Positions 35,200 to 47,930 of a DNA stretch of 64,000 nt are shown in pieces. The notes beneath the pieces are model-generated. The model did no database searches. It was not told where the DNA came from and saw nothing but the letters and a program-made list of their open reading frames with translations. The position numbers and the translations under genes were made by a program. Every line of letters starts with the position of its first letter. Position 1 is the stretch's first letter. The stretch comes from Posidonia oceanica (taxonomy: Eukaryota > Streptophyta > Magnoliopsida > Alismatales > Posidoniaceae), in the NCBI GenBank assembly GCA_037176725.1, contig JAZBRS010000026.1, positions 147,509,501-147,573,500 of the forward strand, written 5' to 3'.

Positions 35200-36880
35200 C
35201 CAGAAAAAGTGATCTAAGTGGGAGCCAAAGTGCAAATTACCCTTAAGTGTGTACAATGCAGGGTGTCCTACATGTAATGAGGCTAAGGGTGCCTAAATGG
35301 GTGCAAGGGAACAATATGCAAAGGCATAAAGGTGCTATGCATGCAAGAATGCAAATGTAGGGACCTAAGTGCAAATAAAATAACTGCAGGGGTCTATATG
35401 CAAAAATATGACAAAAGGGCAATGCAAGAGAGCAAATGCATGCTAATAAGTAGATGCAATGATATGTGGATGCAAAGTATGCAAAGACAGGGACCTGAAT
35501 GTGATTTACGGAAAGTACAGGGACCTACATGTAAAATGTGGCAAAAATGCAATACAACATGGCAAATGTATGCAAAAATGAGGATGCAGCAGAGTAATAT
35601 GCAAATAATGGCTAAATGCAACATTAATGGCAAGATATGTATGCAATAATACAAGAAAGGACCTAAATACAATTTTCAAAAACATGTAGGGCCTAAATAC
35701 AATGCAAACGAAACATGTAAACATGCAAAAGTTGGAAAATATGGACTGACATGCAATTCAGAAAAACTATTGGACTTTTAAAACAATGCGATGTGGTTTA
35801 AAATGCAATTTAACATGGCATTTAAATGCATAAATGGCTAAAATACAAATAAAACATGTTACTAGACTAAACAGCAATGCAATATGGTTTAAAACATGAT
35901 TTATATGAATGATTGAATGCAGACTGAACTGATATGCAATTATAACATTTTTCTGGGTTTTTATGCAATACAATATAAGTTTAAACAGGATTTAAATGAG
36001 TGATTCAAAGTAAAATGGACTTAAATGCAATTATAACATTTTTCAGGGTTTTTATGTAATGTGAAAATGCAAAAACAAGCAACTAATTCACAGTAGATGG
36101 ATCTCAATGCAATTAAAACATTTTTCTGATTTTTTGATGCAATGCAATAAGGTAAAATGCAAAAATAAATAATTGATTTACAACTGATTGGACTAACATG
36201 CAATTAAAACATATTTTTGGATTTTTCTGCAATGCAATATAGTTAAAACAGAGATTTAAATGAAATCTAACAACTGATTGATCAGAGGACCTAGATGCAA
36301 TAATAGCAAACCACAGGATTTAAAATGCAATACAATATGGTAAAATGTAAAATTAAATGCTTGATAAACAATCTGATGGACTGAAATGTAATAAAAATAT
36401 AACACAGGATAAAAAATACAATGCAATATGGTAAAATGCAAAATTAAATGCTTTTATCAACTGATGTTGGACTGACGTGTAAATAAACTAAAACTAAGGA
36501 TTAAAATGCAATGCAACATGATAAATATGCAAATTAAATGATTTCTATCAACTGATTGTGGACCTAAGTGCAATTTAAGTTAAACAGGAGACTTAAATGC
36601 AATGCAGTAAGATAAAAATGTAAATTAAATGATTTTCCAACCAACAAAGGACTGCAATGCAAATAAAATAAATTCAGGGGCCTCATTGTAATGCAGTAAG
36701 ATAAAATGAGAATTAAATGACATTCATCAATTGAAACTGGACTCAGATGCAATAAAAATAAACCACAGAAGTTAACAGCAATGCAATATAGTTTTAATCA
36801 GACATTAAATCAAACTTGAATTGAACAGGACCTGAGAGCAATAAAAATAAACTACTGGAATTAATTTCAATGCATCGAAC
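35200..36880 (-). repeat. Dispersed GGACCTAAATGCAA-type repeats in the 4.6-kb solo LTR
   Basis: The words GGACCTAAATGCAA, GGACTTAAATGCAA and AATGCAATATGGT recur every 60-100 bases with much drift. In the plus-strand unit the complementary form TTGCATTTAGGTCC recurs at about 48100-48560. They mark a diagnostic zone of the family. Confidence 0.65.
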
Positions 36881-36899
36881 CAAACTAAAAATCAAAACC

Positions 36900-37990
36900 A
36901 TATTATGCTACAGTGCTACAATGGTTTCGAGCTTCTACCCCCTGCGCCAGAGAAGGAGGTTGGCCACAGCAGAGCGGAGGTGTCCGAAGGCTGGAGGGGA
37001 CCTCCCTGGAGCTCGGGGGACGGTCGGCGGCGCATGACGGCGGCTGAGACGGCTGGGCAGCGGCAGCGGAACTACTGCAAGCTTGCAGAGGGCGGTGCGG
37101 ACGCAGGAGGAGACGGCGGCACTAGTTGGAGGTTGGGGCGTGCTGTTGGAGTTCCAGCGGAGCTCGGGGAGTGGTCGGCAGTGGCGGAGCGGGCCGGGAG
37201 CACGGCGGCGCAGCTGGAGCTCGTCGGAGAAGACGACCACGAGGCGGCGACGACTCGGCGGACCAGGGGCCTAAACTAGGTTCTAAAGGCCTAGGAAGCT
37301 AAAGGGGAATCTAACTAAGCTAGATGTAAAGTTATTCACCTGTGTGCGTGGCTAGAACGGCCCCCCGACCTCTGTGGGTCGCGGTGCAACTGGCGGAGGC
37401 GGCAGTGGTGCTGCAGGCGCCCTCGGCGGCGTGCGGCGCTTAGGAGGAGTAGCTGGAGTTCCTCCGGAGCTCAGGAGCCAGTCAGAGGTGAATTCGATGG
37501 CTCGGGGGAGGAGTTGGGTTTTTTGGGTGCCGGACTGTGGAGCTTAGGTTGCTAGGGTGGCCTGTTGCTCTCCGGGCTGAAAGGGAGGCTCCGGTAGCTT
37601 CGTGGGGGTCCAGTGAGTGTGGTGGTGCGGTTCAATTGGAGTGGAGTCTGTTCTGTGGTGAGGTGGAGGCTTTTGAAGTTTTCGGGTCAGATGAGGGTGC
37701 AGGTGTTTGTGGTGAACTGTGGCTTCTACAGGGGGTGTCGGGCTGATGTGTGGGTAGGCTTGGGGAGGTGGAAGCTCAGGGAGTCTACTGGAGAGGTTTG
37801 GGTGGATGGTGAGAGCTGTGGTGCTAGTTTGGGGCTGGAGATGGCTGTTCTGGAGGAGTTGGGTTTGAGGGTGGTTTCTGGTGGATTCTTGGGTGAATTC
37901 TCTTGGGTGAATGGGTGTTGGCTTCTCTGGGTGTTTTCTCACTCTCTTCTCTAGCACTTTCCTCTAATTTTCCCCCAAAAACGTTTTTTA
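36900..37990 (-). other. GC-rich block in the 4.6-kb solo LTR
   Basis: A sharp switch from AT-rich repeats to about 1 kb of CpG-rich DNA. It holds long open frames in several phases on both strands, none with a domain. The same kind of block sits at the matching place in the 6.1-kb LTR (46550-47930). Confidence 0.55.
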
Positions 37991-38866
37991 CTTGGCTCCC
38001 ACTGGTTTTGGTCTTGGCTGGTCTTGGCTGTGGGCTGGCAGTGGTCAAGGGCATGTCTACTGGCAGGGTATGAGTGGGTTGGCCGGCAAGTCAAGGTGGT
38101 CGTGGTGGTGGCAGGAGCATGCGTGGTTATCAGGTGTGTTTGAAACTGGAGGGAAGGTGATGGAGGGGCTGGTGTTGTTAGTGGTCTGCGAGAGCTGAAA
38201 GAAAGGAAGAGGAGGAAGAAGAAGGAAAATGAGAGGGAAAGGAGGAGGAAGTTGGACTGGGCCGGCAGCACAGTAGAAAAAAAAAAGGAAAGAAAAAAAG
38301 GAGGGAAATGGGTTGGGCCGGATGTGGAGAAAAAAAAAAAAGAAAGAAAGAAAGAAGGGGAGAAAGAAAGAAAGAAGGAAAAGAGGAAGGGAGATGGGCT
38401 TGGGCTTGCTGTTGGGCTTGTGTGGAAAATAAAAAGGAAAAGGAAGAAAAGGAAGAAGGGGAGAAGAGTTGGGTTGGGCTTGGCCTTGGTGAGGGATTTT
38501 GGATTTAGGTTGGTTTTGGGATTTGGGGTTTGAATGGGCTTAAGGTTTGGTTTGAGTTGGGTTTTGGGATTTGGTTTTGGGAGGGTTTAGGGTTTAGGGT
38601 TTTGAATGGGTTTGGTTTGAGTTGGTTTTTCTAGGTTTTTTAATTTTCTGATTTTTTGTGGGGATTTTCTAGGATTTGTTTTAAAGCCACCAGAGAGAGA
38701 TCCATTAAGCACAAAAATCGAAAAAATAGGGTGTCAACAATGTGTTTTACATGTATATGTAAAGTTAGTTTTTTATATTTCTAATGTATGTATGCATGTA
38801 TATAATTTCTATATTGCACAAATATATTTTAAATTTGAACATAAACTACTTAGAAATAAGCATTGA

Positions 38867-39795
38867 TGTGATGACCGTACTGGTATTTTTAATCCCAAAT
38901 CGCTTAGTGAGAGGTGATAAGTGGGATCTATATAGACATAAGCTTACACTAGAGTACCATACGATTTAAGTGGTTTTTCCGGTGGTACAGAAATGAAAGG
39001 ACTCTAGTTTAAGTAGATTATGGATTGCCATCACGGATCGCAAGATAGGCCGAGTCGGCTTGGACTTGAGTCGTGATAGGATGATACTTGAGTAGGAAAA
39101 CCAACCAAAAGTTTAGGAGCTAAGTGTTGTGCGAGGCTAAGTACTAGACCAAAGTGTATCAATGGGAGCTACCTCTAGAGTTTTACATCACCTGATGGTC
39201 TTGATGTATTTCTTGACAAGGACGTCAAGAGGTTAAGTAGGAGAGAATATGATACCCATAGACTTGTTTGAGGTAAATTTGATAATTCCGTTGGTGTGTA
39301 TAGTCCCACATCGTTTATTGAGAAGTGATGAGTGGGAGTTATATAGCCATGAGCCTATATTAGAGTATCTTATGACTTGAGCATTTTTCGGGTGGTATAG
39401 AAATTGAAGGGCTCTGGTTTAAGTAGATCATGGACTATTTTCATGGATCATGGGTTGGGCCAAATGGACTTGGGCTTGGGTCGTGAAAGTGGTAATAGAG
39501 TAGGCAACAACCGGAAATGTAGGAAAATGAGAGTAGCTACACCGCCTGGTGATCCTGACTTCAATCATGATAAGGACGTCAAGAGTTTAAGTGGGAGAGA
39601 ATGTGACAACCCTACTGGTGTGTATAGTCCTACTTTGCTTAGTGAGAAGCGATGAGTGGGGGTTATATGACCATGAACCTATATTAGAATATCTTATGAT
39701 GGTACGAAAATGGAAGAACTTTGGTTTAAGTAAGTCATGGTCTATGTTCACAGATCGTGGACCGGACCAAGTAGACTTGGACTTGGGTCGTGACA
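38867..39795 (+). mobile_element. TRIM array with three LTR-like repeats
   Basis: Three related repeats lie at 38867-39078, about 39250-39488 and 39602-39795. They begin near TGTGACAACCCTACTGGTG and end CTTGGGTCGTGACA or close variants. Two short spacers end in purine tracts (GTGGGAGAGAA before the third copy). After the first two repeats, degenerate primer-site-like words appear (GTGGTAATAGAGTAGG). The whole 929 bp is flanked by a perfect ATTGA duplication (38862-38866, 39796-39800), so it inserted as one unit. It has no coding capacity. Confidence 0.85.
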
Positions 39796-39800
39796 ATTGA

Positions 39801-41480
39801 TCTATTCAAGTTTTGTTCAAAATTAATTTCAAACTTGAATTTAATGTTCAATTTTGATTTGTTTAAACTTCAAGTGAACTTTTTTTTCGAACTTTTGTGG
39901 AATAAAACTCGAACTAGTTAAGTTCAATTAGCACATGTATTCTTCCAGTTAACAGAAGAAAACTCTTATTAAGGATAGGAAAGTCAACGTGAACAAAAGT
40001 TTCCTCATGGGAGAAGAAACTCCCAGAATTGAAAGAAGAAAAAAAAAAGTTTGCCATGGAGAAAACAAAGTAATTTAAAAGAAAAAGACAATTACACACA
40101 TCTTCTCTCTCTGAATTTGCAATTATGATAATGAACGTACTTATAACTCCTTAGCTGTGGAATTTTTACTTGAAAAAAATCTTAGAGTTACGTTCAGTTA
40201 CTACCTTTTAATATGAATATATATTAAACATTCAGTCAAAAGAAATGCTTCCAAATCTTTTCTTGTTCTGTTTTCTAATCTTCTACTCAACTTTAAATCT
40301 AATCTCTTATTTTAAAGAATGTTCCTAAATAAATTGATATTTGTCCGATTCACACTTTAAGCTCACCTATAAATGCAATGAGGGACTTTAATCTAAACCT
40401 CTCAAACTACCATATCTCTCACATCATGATCGTTCCTATTACAATCAATCGAGAATAAATTTGCAATTAATAAAACTACAATGGCTTAGTTTTACACACA
40501 TATATACATAGATGTTTAATGTGGCACAACAATTGAGCAAAGGTTCTCCAAAAAATAAGGTTTCCAACATAGGCAAAGTAATCTTACTACTATCAAAAGA
40601 AAAACTCTATTTGGCTAAGCAACAATATCAAGGACTTCACATCAGTGTTCGAGCCTGATATTAATGAAAAGTCAATCCCCTCGTCATACCAAGCTCCAAG
40701 CCTTACTGAGCTAACCACTTAGAGGAGGTTTTTGCCATTGCCTTAGAGGACATAATCTTGCTATCTTCGAGATGTTCCGTATCATACAATTTCGATATTC
40801 AATCTATAAAAGAGACTCGACCCCAACTATCAAAAGATACACAATCAAAACCCTATTCTTGCCACCTCAATGCAAGCTTAGATTATCGATTTGACTTGAG
40901 CGTCGAAGGGCTTCCACACCAAGCCCTGATGCGTCTCCTGACTCTAATTCTCTCTTGATAGGTATCGAGCTAGGGATGTCACTAATCAAGAAAGGATCAA
41001 TTTTAGACCCTATTAGATTGACACTATCTATGTGAGCGACAATGCTATAGACAACACGAGCGGTCTAAGGGCAATGAAGATGGGGATCCTGCTTCACCAA
41101 GGACCAAGCCTTCTAAGGAAAATTCAAAATTGATAGTTCTTCCCTCTCGCTATGATTTGATGATCACCAAGGCCATGTTGCGACAGATGAAGGAGCTCAC
41201 CTTGAGGTTAGGCAAGATGGTTGGCTTAGAAACTGTCCCTTCAATATAAAAGGATATCTCGAGGCCCCTCAAGGAAAGGAGAGGCTAAGGATTACACTTC
41301 AAGAGGAGGAGAGGGAGGCTTGAACCCCTCTAGGTGATGGCTATCTTTGTTAGACGATCTTTGACAGAATGCCTTGAGCTCCCTAGTTAAGGACTTGCAT
41401 AAGGAGGAAGCAAGGAGCATCAAAATTAAGGGGGAAGCAAGAGGAAGAGAGGGAAAACTAGACAAAATGTCATTTATCGA
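39801..41480. other. Unassigned sequence
   Basis: No coding or structural feature can be supported. The first 130 bases are a TTCAAACTTGAA-rich repeat, and the rest is mixed-composition DNA with short meaningless frames. Confidence 0.45.
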
Positions 41481-42120
41481 TGTTGAACCACCCCAACGGG
41501 AGAAGAGGCGACTACCCTAAGGACCCCACCTGTCAAAAGCATTCTTTGCCCTACATGAGTGTTAATAAAAGTAATAAGGGGAGGTTGAGAGGGATGATAT
41601 AGGGTGAGAAATGGTATAGGTTTACAACCTTTGCAGGCGACGAGAAACCAGAATGGTAATCCAATCAAGCATAGGGGAAGCATGGAAGCGATTGTGTACA
41701 CCTTGATCAATTGCGTTGCTAGGTTGAAAGGAGGGCGAGTGGTGATAGGGCCCTTCCAGACGAAGAAGAACTTGCTTCTTCAATCCTTGTTGGACTAAGG
41801 GAACTTGATCAACATCTGCTCCCAATGGCGAGGTTGCAAGAATAAGAAGGTGCCATACTATTTCTTGATGGAGTTGGAGCACCAATAGATGCTGTAGGAA
41901 GCTTCAAGGTAGTCCACTTTCTTCCACTTTGCCATCTAGCTAGCCCAACATAAGAGCAAGTGCTAGATGTTGGGAGTTAGCTAAGCAGGCTGCATCCAAA
42001 GTGGATGGAACACGCCTTAGATAGGAGAAAGGATGGGCAATCAAAGGCCACTCTCCAACACATCAACGTAGAAGGCCAAGTAGCTCTTAGGCAAATAGAA
42101 GGCTCTCTCTTTAGGGTTGG
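41480..42120 (-). pseudogene. Possible gag/ORF1 fragment of a gypsy-like element
   Basis: On the minus strand, pieces in one or two frames read like the plant retroelement gag N-terminal region: an AFYLPKSYLAFYVD-like start, then a KFPLVQQGLKKQVLLRLEG region resembling the NKGWKDRFFFV block. Stops and shifts are frequent and the match is from memory only. The fragment would have continued beyond the SIRE insertion into 61238-61700. Confidence 0.3.
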
Positions 42121-42477
42121 TGTTGAAAATAATCAATGAGATATTTAATTTTGATGATAACAAATTACTTGAGTTATTACGTTTGAGTTTATTTTAAGAT
42201 AGGAAATATATCTGGAAAGATCAACATATGATACTCGTCAAATGAAGCATTAGAAGCAGAAAAGAATACCACATCGAAGCCTTCATGAAGACAAGAAGAA
42301 ATGTCAAAAAGACCATTTTTATTGTTGTAATATGTTGTATGATTTTTCTTCATTATTGTACTATGTGAAATGTAATAGATCTCCTAAGGTGTATGGTGTC
42401 CTAAAAAGATTTTAGGAAATATCCACACTCAAGGACCAGAAGAAATCATATGGGAAAATATAGAGTATAGAAGATAG

Positions 42478-42857
42478 GTCAAAATCGGCAAACCGTTTTT
42501 CTACCGGTATATCGATTTAGAGTTGATTAGAAAATCATTTACTTGTGACCGTTACACTAAGAAAAAAATAGGTTAGGTCAAAATCGGTAAAACCATTTTC
42601 TACCGGTATACCGATTTAGAGTTGATTAGAAAATCATTTACTTGTGACCGTTACACTAAGAAAAAAGAGTTAGGTCAAAATCGGCAAAACCATTTTCTAC
42701 CGGCATACCGATTTAGAGTTGATCAGAAAATTATTTACTTTTGGCCGTTACACTGAGAAAAAGGGATTAGGTCGAAATCGGTAAAACCATTTTGTACCGG
42801 TATACCGATTTAGGGTTCATCAGAAAATCATTTGTTTTTTACTGTTATAGGATTTTG
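42478..42857 (+). repeat. Four 97-99 bp tandem units in the SIRE 5-prime LTR
   Basis: Units start GTCAAAATCGG at 42478, 42577, 42674 and 42771. Each carries a CGGTATACCG-type palindrome and a GACCGTTACAC word. The same array is at about 57098-57460 in the other LTR. Confidence 0.88.
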
Positions 42858-43000
42858 GCACAACCATAATTCATCAGTCTACCGATACTATTGATCGTTA
42901 AGATTTTCGGTCGACCGATCATTTTCGACATACCGTTTTAGTTGTCTTGGTCTATCCATTGGGCTAGCTGTTAGACAAACTTTGTGACCTTGCTAAAATC

Positions 43001-43009
43001 TATAAATAG
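43001..43009 (+). promoter_or_regulatory. TATA box in the SIRE 5-prime LTR
   Basis: TATAAATAG is followed by a GACCCCAAGGA-type start region. The same motif sits at 57620-57628 in the 3-prime LTR. It is the likely pol II promoter of the element. Confidence 0.65.
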
Positions 43010-43535
43010 GACCCCAAGGACCTCACTAAGAAGCACCAATATAAGTGATATCATATACTCCATTTCTCAAGCTTCAAAATCCAATTACAAGTGAGATTTC
43101 TCCCTAGCAAGCTATCAAGTGCATCAACAAGAGTGTTCAAGTGCTAAGTGTATCGTGGGAGATCAAAAGAGCTACTTATTGTAAAGTAAATTGTAACAAG
43201 GGTGGTATTCTTCTCCAGCTTAGAGAAGGACTCTGCGGTGTTTGCCGAGGAGGTTGTAATCTTCATCAAGTAAGTGTAGTTTACTGTGATTTAATATTAA
43301 GGGAACTCCCGAGGGAATCTGGGAGTGGACTAGGCCGGTGGCTGAACTACTATACATAACTGAATTATACATTGCCTCTCTTCTCCTTCTTTGCATGTTT
43401 TAAAATAAAATTCAATACCATAGATTGTGCAAGTATATTTGTTTAATTAATTTTAAGCTAAATTCATCAAAGAATTCTGTAAACTTTTAATTACTCTATT
43501 TACCCTCCTCTAGAGTATCACTAGATCCTAACAAT

Positions 43536-43547
43536 TGGTATCAGAGC
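43536..43547 (+). promoter_or_regulatory. SIRE primer-binding site
   Basis: TGGTATCAGAGC lies two bases after the LTR. It is a perfect match to the usual copia site complementary to initiator tRNA-Met. Confidence 0.92.
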
Positions 43548-46500
43548 TAGATTGTCAAAAATGTAAGATTTAACAATCTATTTAGATGTGGCTTCTACCA
43601 GTAATAATGTAATTGAATGCCAAAGTATTAACAGACCACAATTCTTTGATGGAAATAACTATAGTTACTGGAAATGCAGAATGACCATATATTTAAAATC
43701 CACAAACTTTAAATTATGGGACATCATAATAAATGACTTTCCTAAAAATAACAAGCCATATAGAGATTGGAATGAAGAAGATGAAAGATTAGCTACCTTA
43801 GATGTAAAAGGTTTAAATATTTTATTCTGTGCTGTAAATCAGGAACAATTCAATAAAATATCCAACTGTACAACATCTCAAGAAGCTTGGCATAATCTTG
43901 AAGTAATTCATGAAGAAACAAATCAAGTTAAAGAAACTAAAATAAATATGTTGATTCACAAATATGAACTATTCAAAATGAAACTTAATGAGCCCATTGG
44001 AGAAATGTTCTCATGATTTTGTGACATAACAAATTCTCCACATGCTCTTGGTTAAAGCTACCCACAAAGTGATTTAGTAAAAAAAGTGTTAAGATCCTTA
44101 ACTCCCGAATGGGAAAAGAAAACAATAGCTATAGAAGAAGCTAAGGATTTATCAAACTATGCCTTAGAAAATTTAATTGGAAATTTGACTTCTTATGAAG
44201 TACAAATGTAAGAAAAAGAAAGTGAAAAACAATCTAATAAAAAAGTTATTGCTCTAAGAACCACAATTGACTCTGAATCAGAAAAAGATAACGATGAGGA
44301 AATTACTCTCCTCATCAAAAGATTTCAAAGATTCATAAGAAATAAGAAATTCCATAAGAAAGGAAAAATTCATGAACAAGATGAAACTCCTCTATGTTTT
44401 AAGTGTAACAAACCTGGACATATCAAAAGAGATTGTCCCTTACTTAAAATGAAAACCTTTAGGAAAGATACTAGAAAACCTAAGAAGAAGGCTCTCTAAG
44501 TCACTTGAGATGAAACTGATTATTCTTCTGATGAAGAATCATAATCGGATATTGAAAAAGTTAACATGTGCTTCATGGCACAAGATGAAAACTCTATATC
44601 CCCAAGTGACGACATGGAAGAATTGCTAGAGGCTTTCAATGACATATATGACAAATATAAAAGTCTGAAAATATTATACAAACTCAAAAATCAACAAAAC
44701 AAAGAATTGTCAAAAACAAATAAGCAACTCATAAATGAAGGAGAAAAACTACTTAATGAAAATGAAGAACTAAGCATTAAAAATATAGAGTTAAACATGG
44801 ATCTCAAGCATATGAGAATCAAAATCATCAACCTTGAAAAAGACATAAAAGATCTTAAAAAAAAGAGTAATAACTTATTTAATACTGTTGTAAAATTCAC
44901 AAAAGAAAAAGAAAATCTAGACTTAATACTATTGTTGACACCCCATCTTGGCAGGCTTGGACCATTTGGAGCCCTCCTAGTGACTGCTGGACTCAAATCC
45001 AAACCAAACCAAACCCTGACTCTCTTCTTTACCCTTCAAAACCAAGCCAACTTGACCTAAGCCTTTACCCCTCTTCCCAAGCTCAAAACCTGACCAAAAT
45101 CCAAAGGAAAACCCACCAACACCCACTTATCGAACCTACCCAAGAACTTAGAAACTCTCAAACCTAGGCCATTCCCAAAAATCCTAGAAAATCTAGGTAA
45201 AACTCTCCTTTTTTCTACACCTTAAAATTTCTCCAAAACCTCCTCGGAATCAAACCAAAACCTCAGAACCAGCTCTAGAAACCCTAGACCCCACACCCGC
45301 CAAGTTTCACCCCTTTCTAAGACCCCTAAGCCCCCCCTTTTGGCCAAATTATCGTTTTCTCTCTCCAGGATTATCGTTTTCTCTCTCCTCTCTCTCTCCT
45401 GATTATCATCTCTCTTTTCCCCCCCTTCTTGTCCTTTTCCTGGCTTGCTTGTAGGCCCCCTTTGTACTTCTATCCCTTCTCAATCTTATTCCTATTTTTA
45501 TTTTATTTTTAGCATTTTCTCTGAATTTTAAAAAATCATTTCCCTCAAACCCATCTCTTTTCCTTTTACTTCCCTCTTTTTTCCATTCATTTCCTCCTTC
45601 TCTTTCCCTTTTCTCTCTTTTGCAAAAATCCATAAAAATCCCTAAAAATATGTAAAACCCCAAAACATAAAAGAAACAAATCAGAGTTCTAAGAAAAACA
45701 ACTAAAAAACATTAAACAAGCGATTAAAAACTTAAACTTAACTAAATCAAGCTAAAAAGAAAATCAAGCATGCAAACTAAAAAATGCAAAACAAACCAAA
45801 AGAAAACACTGAAAAATCGAGAAAAAACTAAAATAAAATCAAAACCCACCAAAAGTAAAAACCCCATCAGAAGAATTAAAAAAAACAAACCCTAAAAAGG
45901 AGAATTAAAAAACAAACACTAAGATAAGTAATTAAAGAAGCAAGAGACTTAACCTAATAAACATAAGAAAAACAACATAAGGACTTAATTAAAAAGGAAA
46001 AGGAAAACACATTTAAAAGACTTAAAAACACCCCATCAAACCAGAGAAATCCAACTAAAATTTTCAAGAAAAATTAACAAATAAAAAAATCAAAACATAA
46101 TTCAAAAGACTTAAGAAAAGAAAACCCTAAAAGACTAAAACTAAAAGCCAAAAACCACGCTAATTAATATAAAAATAAATTTTAAAAATCCTAATTAACA
46201 TCCTAAAATACTTAACAAGAAAACACAATTTTAAAAAAACAATTTAAAAGATTTAACAAACATTTAATCAAGTGGAAAACAAATTAAAAACAAAAGAAAG
46301 CCCTAAAACCCTAATCAAGCCCAAAACACATTAATTAACCCCAAGACAGTCATTAAAAAATCTAATTAAAACCCTAACTCACAACACAACATTTCTAGTA
46401 TGTTTATTTATTTTTAATTTATTTTTTCTAATTTTTATTCCCTTTCTTTTCCCTCTCTTTCTTTCTCTCTTTCTTCTCATTTTCCTTTTCTCCCTTACTG

Positions 46501-46549
46501 GGCCCATCAGCCCGTTCCTTTTTTTTTCCTTCTTTTTTTTCAAAATCCC

Positions 46550-47930
46550 AGGCCCGGCCCACGATCCACAGTCTTCTTCCTCCTTCCCTCCCTCCGCACA
46601 GTGCCCACCTACAGTGTCTGCGACCTCTACTGCGAGCCGCCTGCCATTTTCAGCCCTTGCCACTGCCAGGCCTGCGCTCGCACGCCTTCTGCCCGGACCG
46701 GACCGGCGTGCGCCGCTTCGTGTCCGTGCTCCTGCCACCGCTTCCTCGGCAATTAATTGCCGCAGTCCCGTAGACCTGCAAGAAAAGAAAGGAGAGATCA
46801 GTAGAGCCATAACGGGAGGGGGAGGAGAAGAGAAACAACCCAGAAGCATCCCGGAGAGAGCCCCCACTCCCGTGCGATCCCCAGCAAGAGAGAACCCACA
46901 TTTCCCCCCGAAAACTCACCCAAAAAACCAGAACCTTAGCCTCATCACTCCACTGCGAATCAGAGGCCGAAATCGCTCCAGAATCCTTCAGAATTCCCCC
47001 CCCCAACCTCGCCGAAACCTCCTGCAACCTAACCCTCCTTTCAACGCACGAAACAACCCAGAATTCCCCCCAAACCTTCTGAAACCCGGACAGAACCCAA
47101 ACTCCGACCGACTTCAAAAATTCTCCGCACTACAGGCCGCCTCTCCTCCCCAAGCCCTGCCCCGTTACTCGCCGAGAAACCACCTCCCTAAGCCACCCGA
47201 CCTCCAGCCCTATCCCTCACCACAGGCCGAGAACCTCACTACAAACACCTGTCCCGAGCACTGACCAGAAATCGGGCCGTCTTCCAAACTCACTCCACGC
47301 CCTCCAGAACTGCAACCCGGCCATCCAGATCCACTCCTCGAACCTCCAGCTACCTCCCGGAGCCACCCATCCGGTCCGACGAGCAGCGAACAATCTCCCC
47401 CACCTCCGGTCTCTTGTCTGAACCCAAAGAGTTCCAAACCCCTCTCCAAGCCGCGAAGCTTCCGTCCAGCCATCAGGGAAGCACCGGACGACCGCTCTGA
47501 AGCAGCTCCCTCCCTCGCGAGCCGCCGACGACCGCCGCAGCGCCCAGACGACCTCCGCCGACGACTGCCGAGGCCACTGAGGTCGGGAGGCCGATTCAGA
47601 CGCGGAAAGAGGTAGATTCTTATATCCTTGGCTTCCTCTTCCTCCCCCGCTGCTTTTCCGCCAACCAGAAGTAGTTTCCAAGCCCTCCAGCTCCGCTTGC
47701 AAGTCGCCGGACAAACCTTCTTCTCCGGCGCCGGCCTCCGTTCTTTCGGACGTTCCAGTCAGTGGAACGATCCCCCGGCGGTCTTCGAAGCTCCGCACGA
47801 ACGCCGGTAGCGCCCTCCGCCGATCAGCATCTCCGCAGCTCCCTGTGTCAGCGGTGGTGAGCTCCGGTGGCATTCTGCTACAGTGCCAGCCACCGCCGGC
47901 GGGTCACTGTGGGTTTATTTTTCTGGTTAT
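46550..47930 (+). other. GC-rich block in the 6.1-kb solo LTR
   Basis: This is roughly 1.4 kb of C- and CpG-rich DNA between AT-rich flanks. It yields overlapping open frames of 155-218 codons on both strands, rich in Pro, Ser and Arg, without a recognisable domain. I read these as composition-driven. The corresponding block of the 4.6-kb LTR is 36900-37990. Confidence 0.55.

Larger units (their letters stand above)
34136..38739 (-). mobile_element. Giant solo LTR (4.6 kb), Ogre/Tat-like, minus orientation
   Basis: The reverse complement begins TGTTGACACCC and ends CGAACGGTCACA. Perfect 5-bp duplications ATGTG flank it (34131-34135, 38740-38744). It has no gag or pol and no second copy of its own ends, so it reads as a solo LTR. 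It shares ends and internal blocks with the 6.1-kb unit at 44933-51010. LTRs of 4-6 kb are known in Ogre/Tat gypsy elements; that assignment is inference because no coding region is present. All open frames inside it look like shadows. Confidence 0.8.
42121..43533 (+). repeat. 5-prime LTR of the SIRE element
   Basis: The repeat is 1413 bases with TG and CA ends. A TATA box (TATAAATAG) lies at 43001-43009. Four tandem units of about 97 bases occupy 42478-42857. Confidence 0.92.

Noticed and set aside
36905..37960. Frames of 100-137 codons in both directions
   Set aside because: Same GC-rich block in the minus-oriented solo LTR; no domains and no conservation between the two LTR copies that I can see at protein level.
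38585..38605. Telomere-like TTTAGGG repeats
   Set aside because: Only two imperfect units occur, in a G/T-rich part of the solo LTR.
46379..47873. Several frames of 155-218 codons on both strands
   Set aside because: They overlap one another in a GC-rich LTR block and are Pro/Arg/Ser-rich without motifs, as expected from composition.
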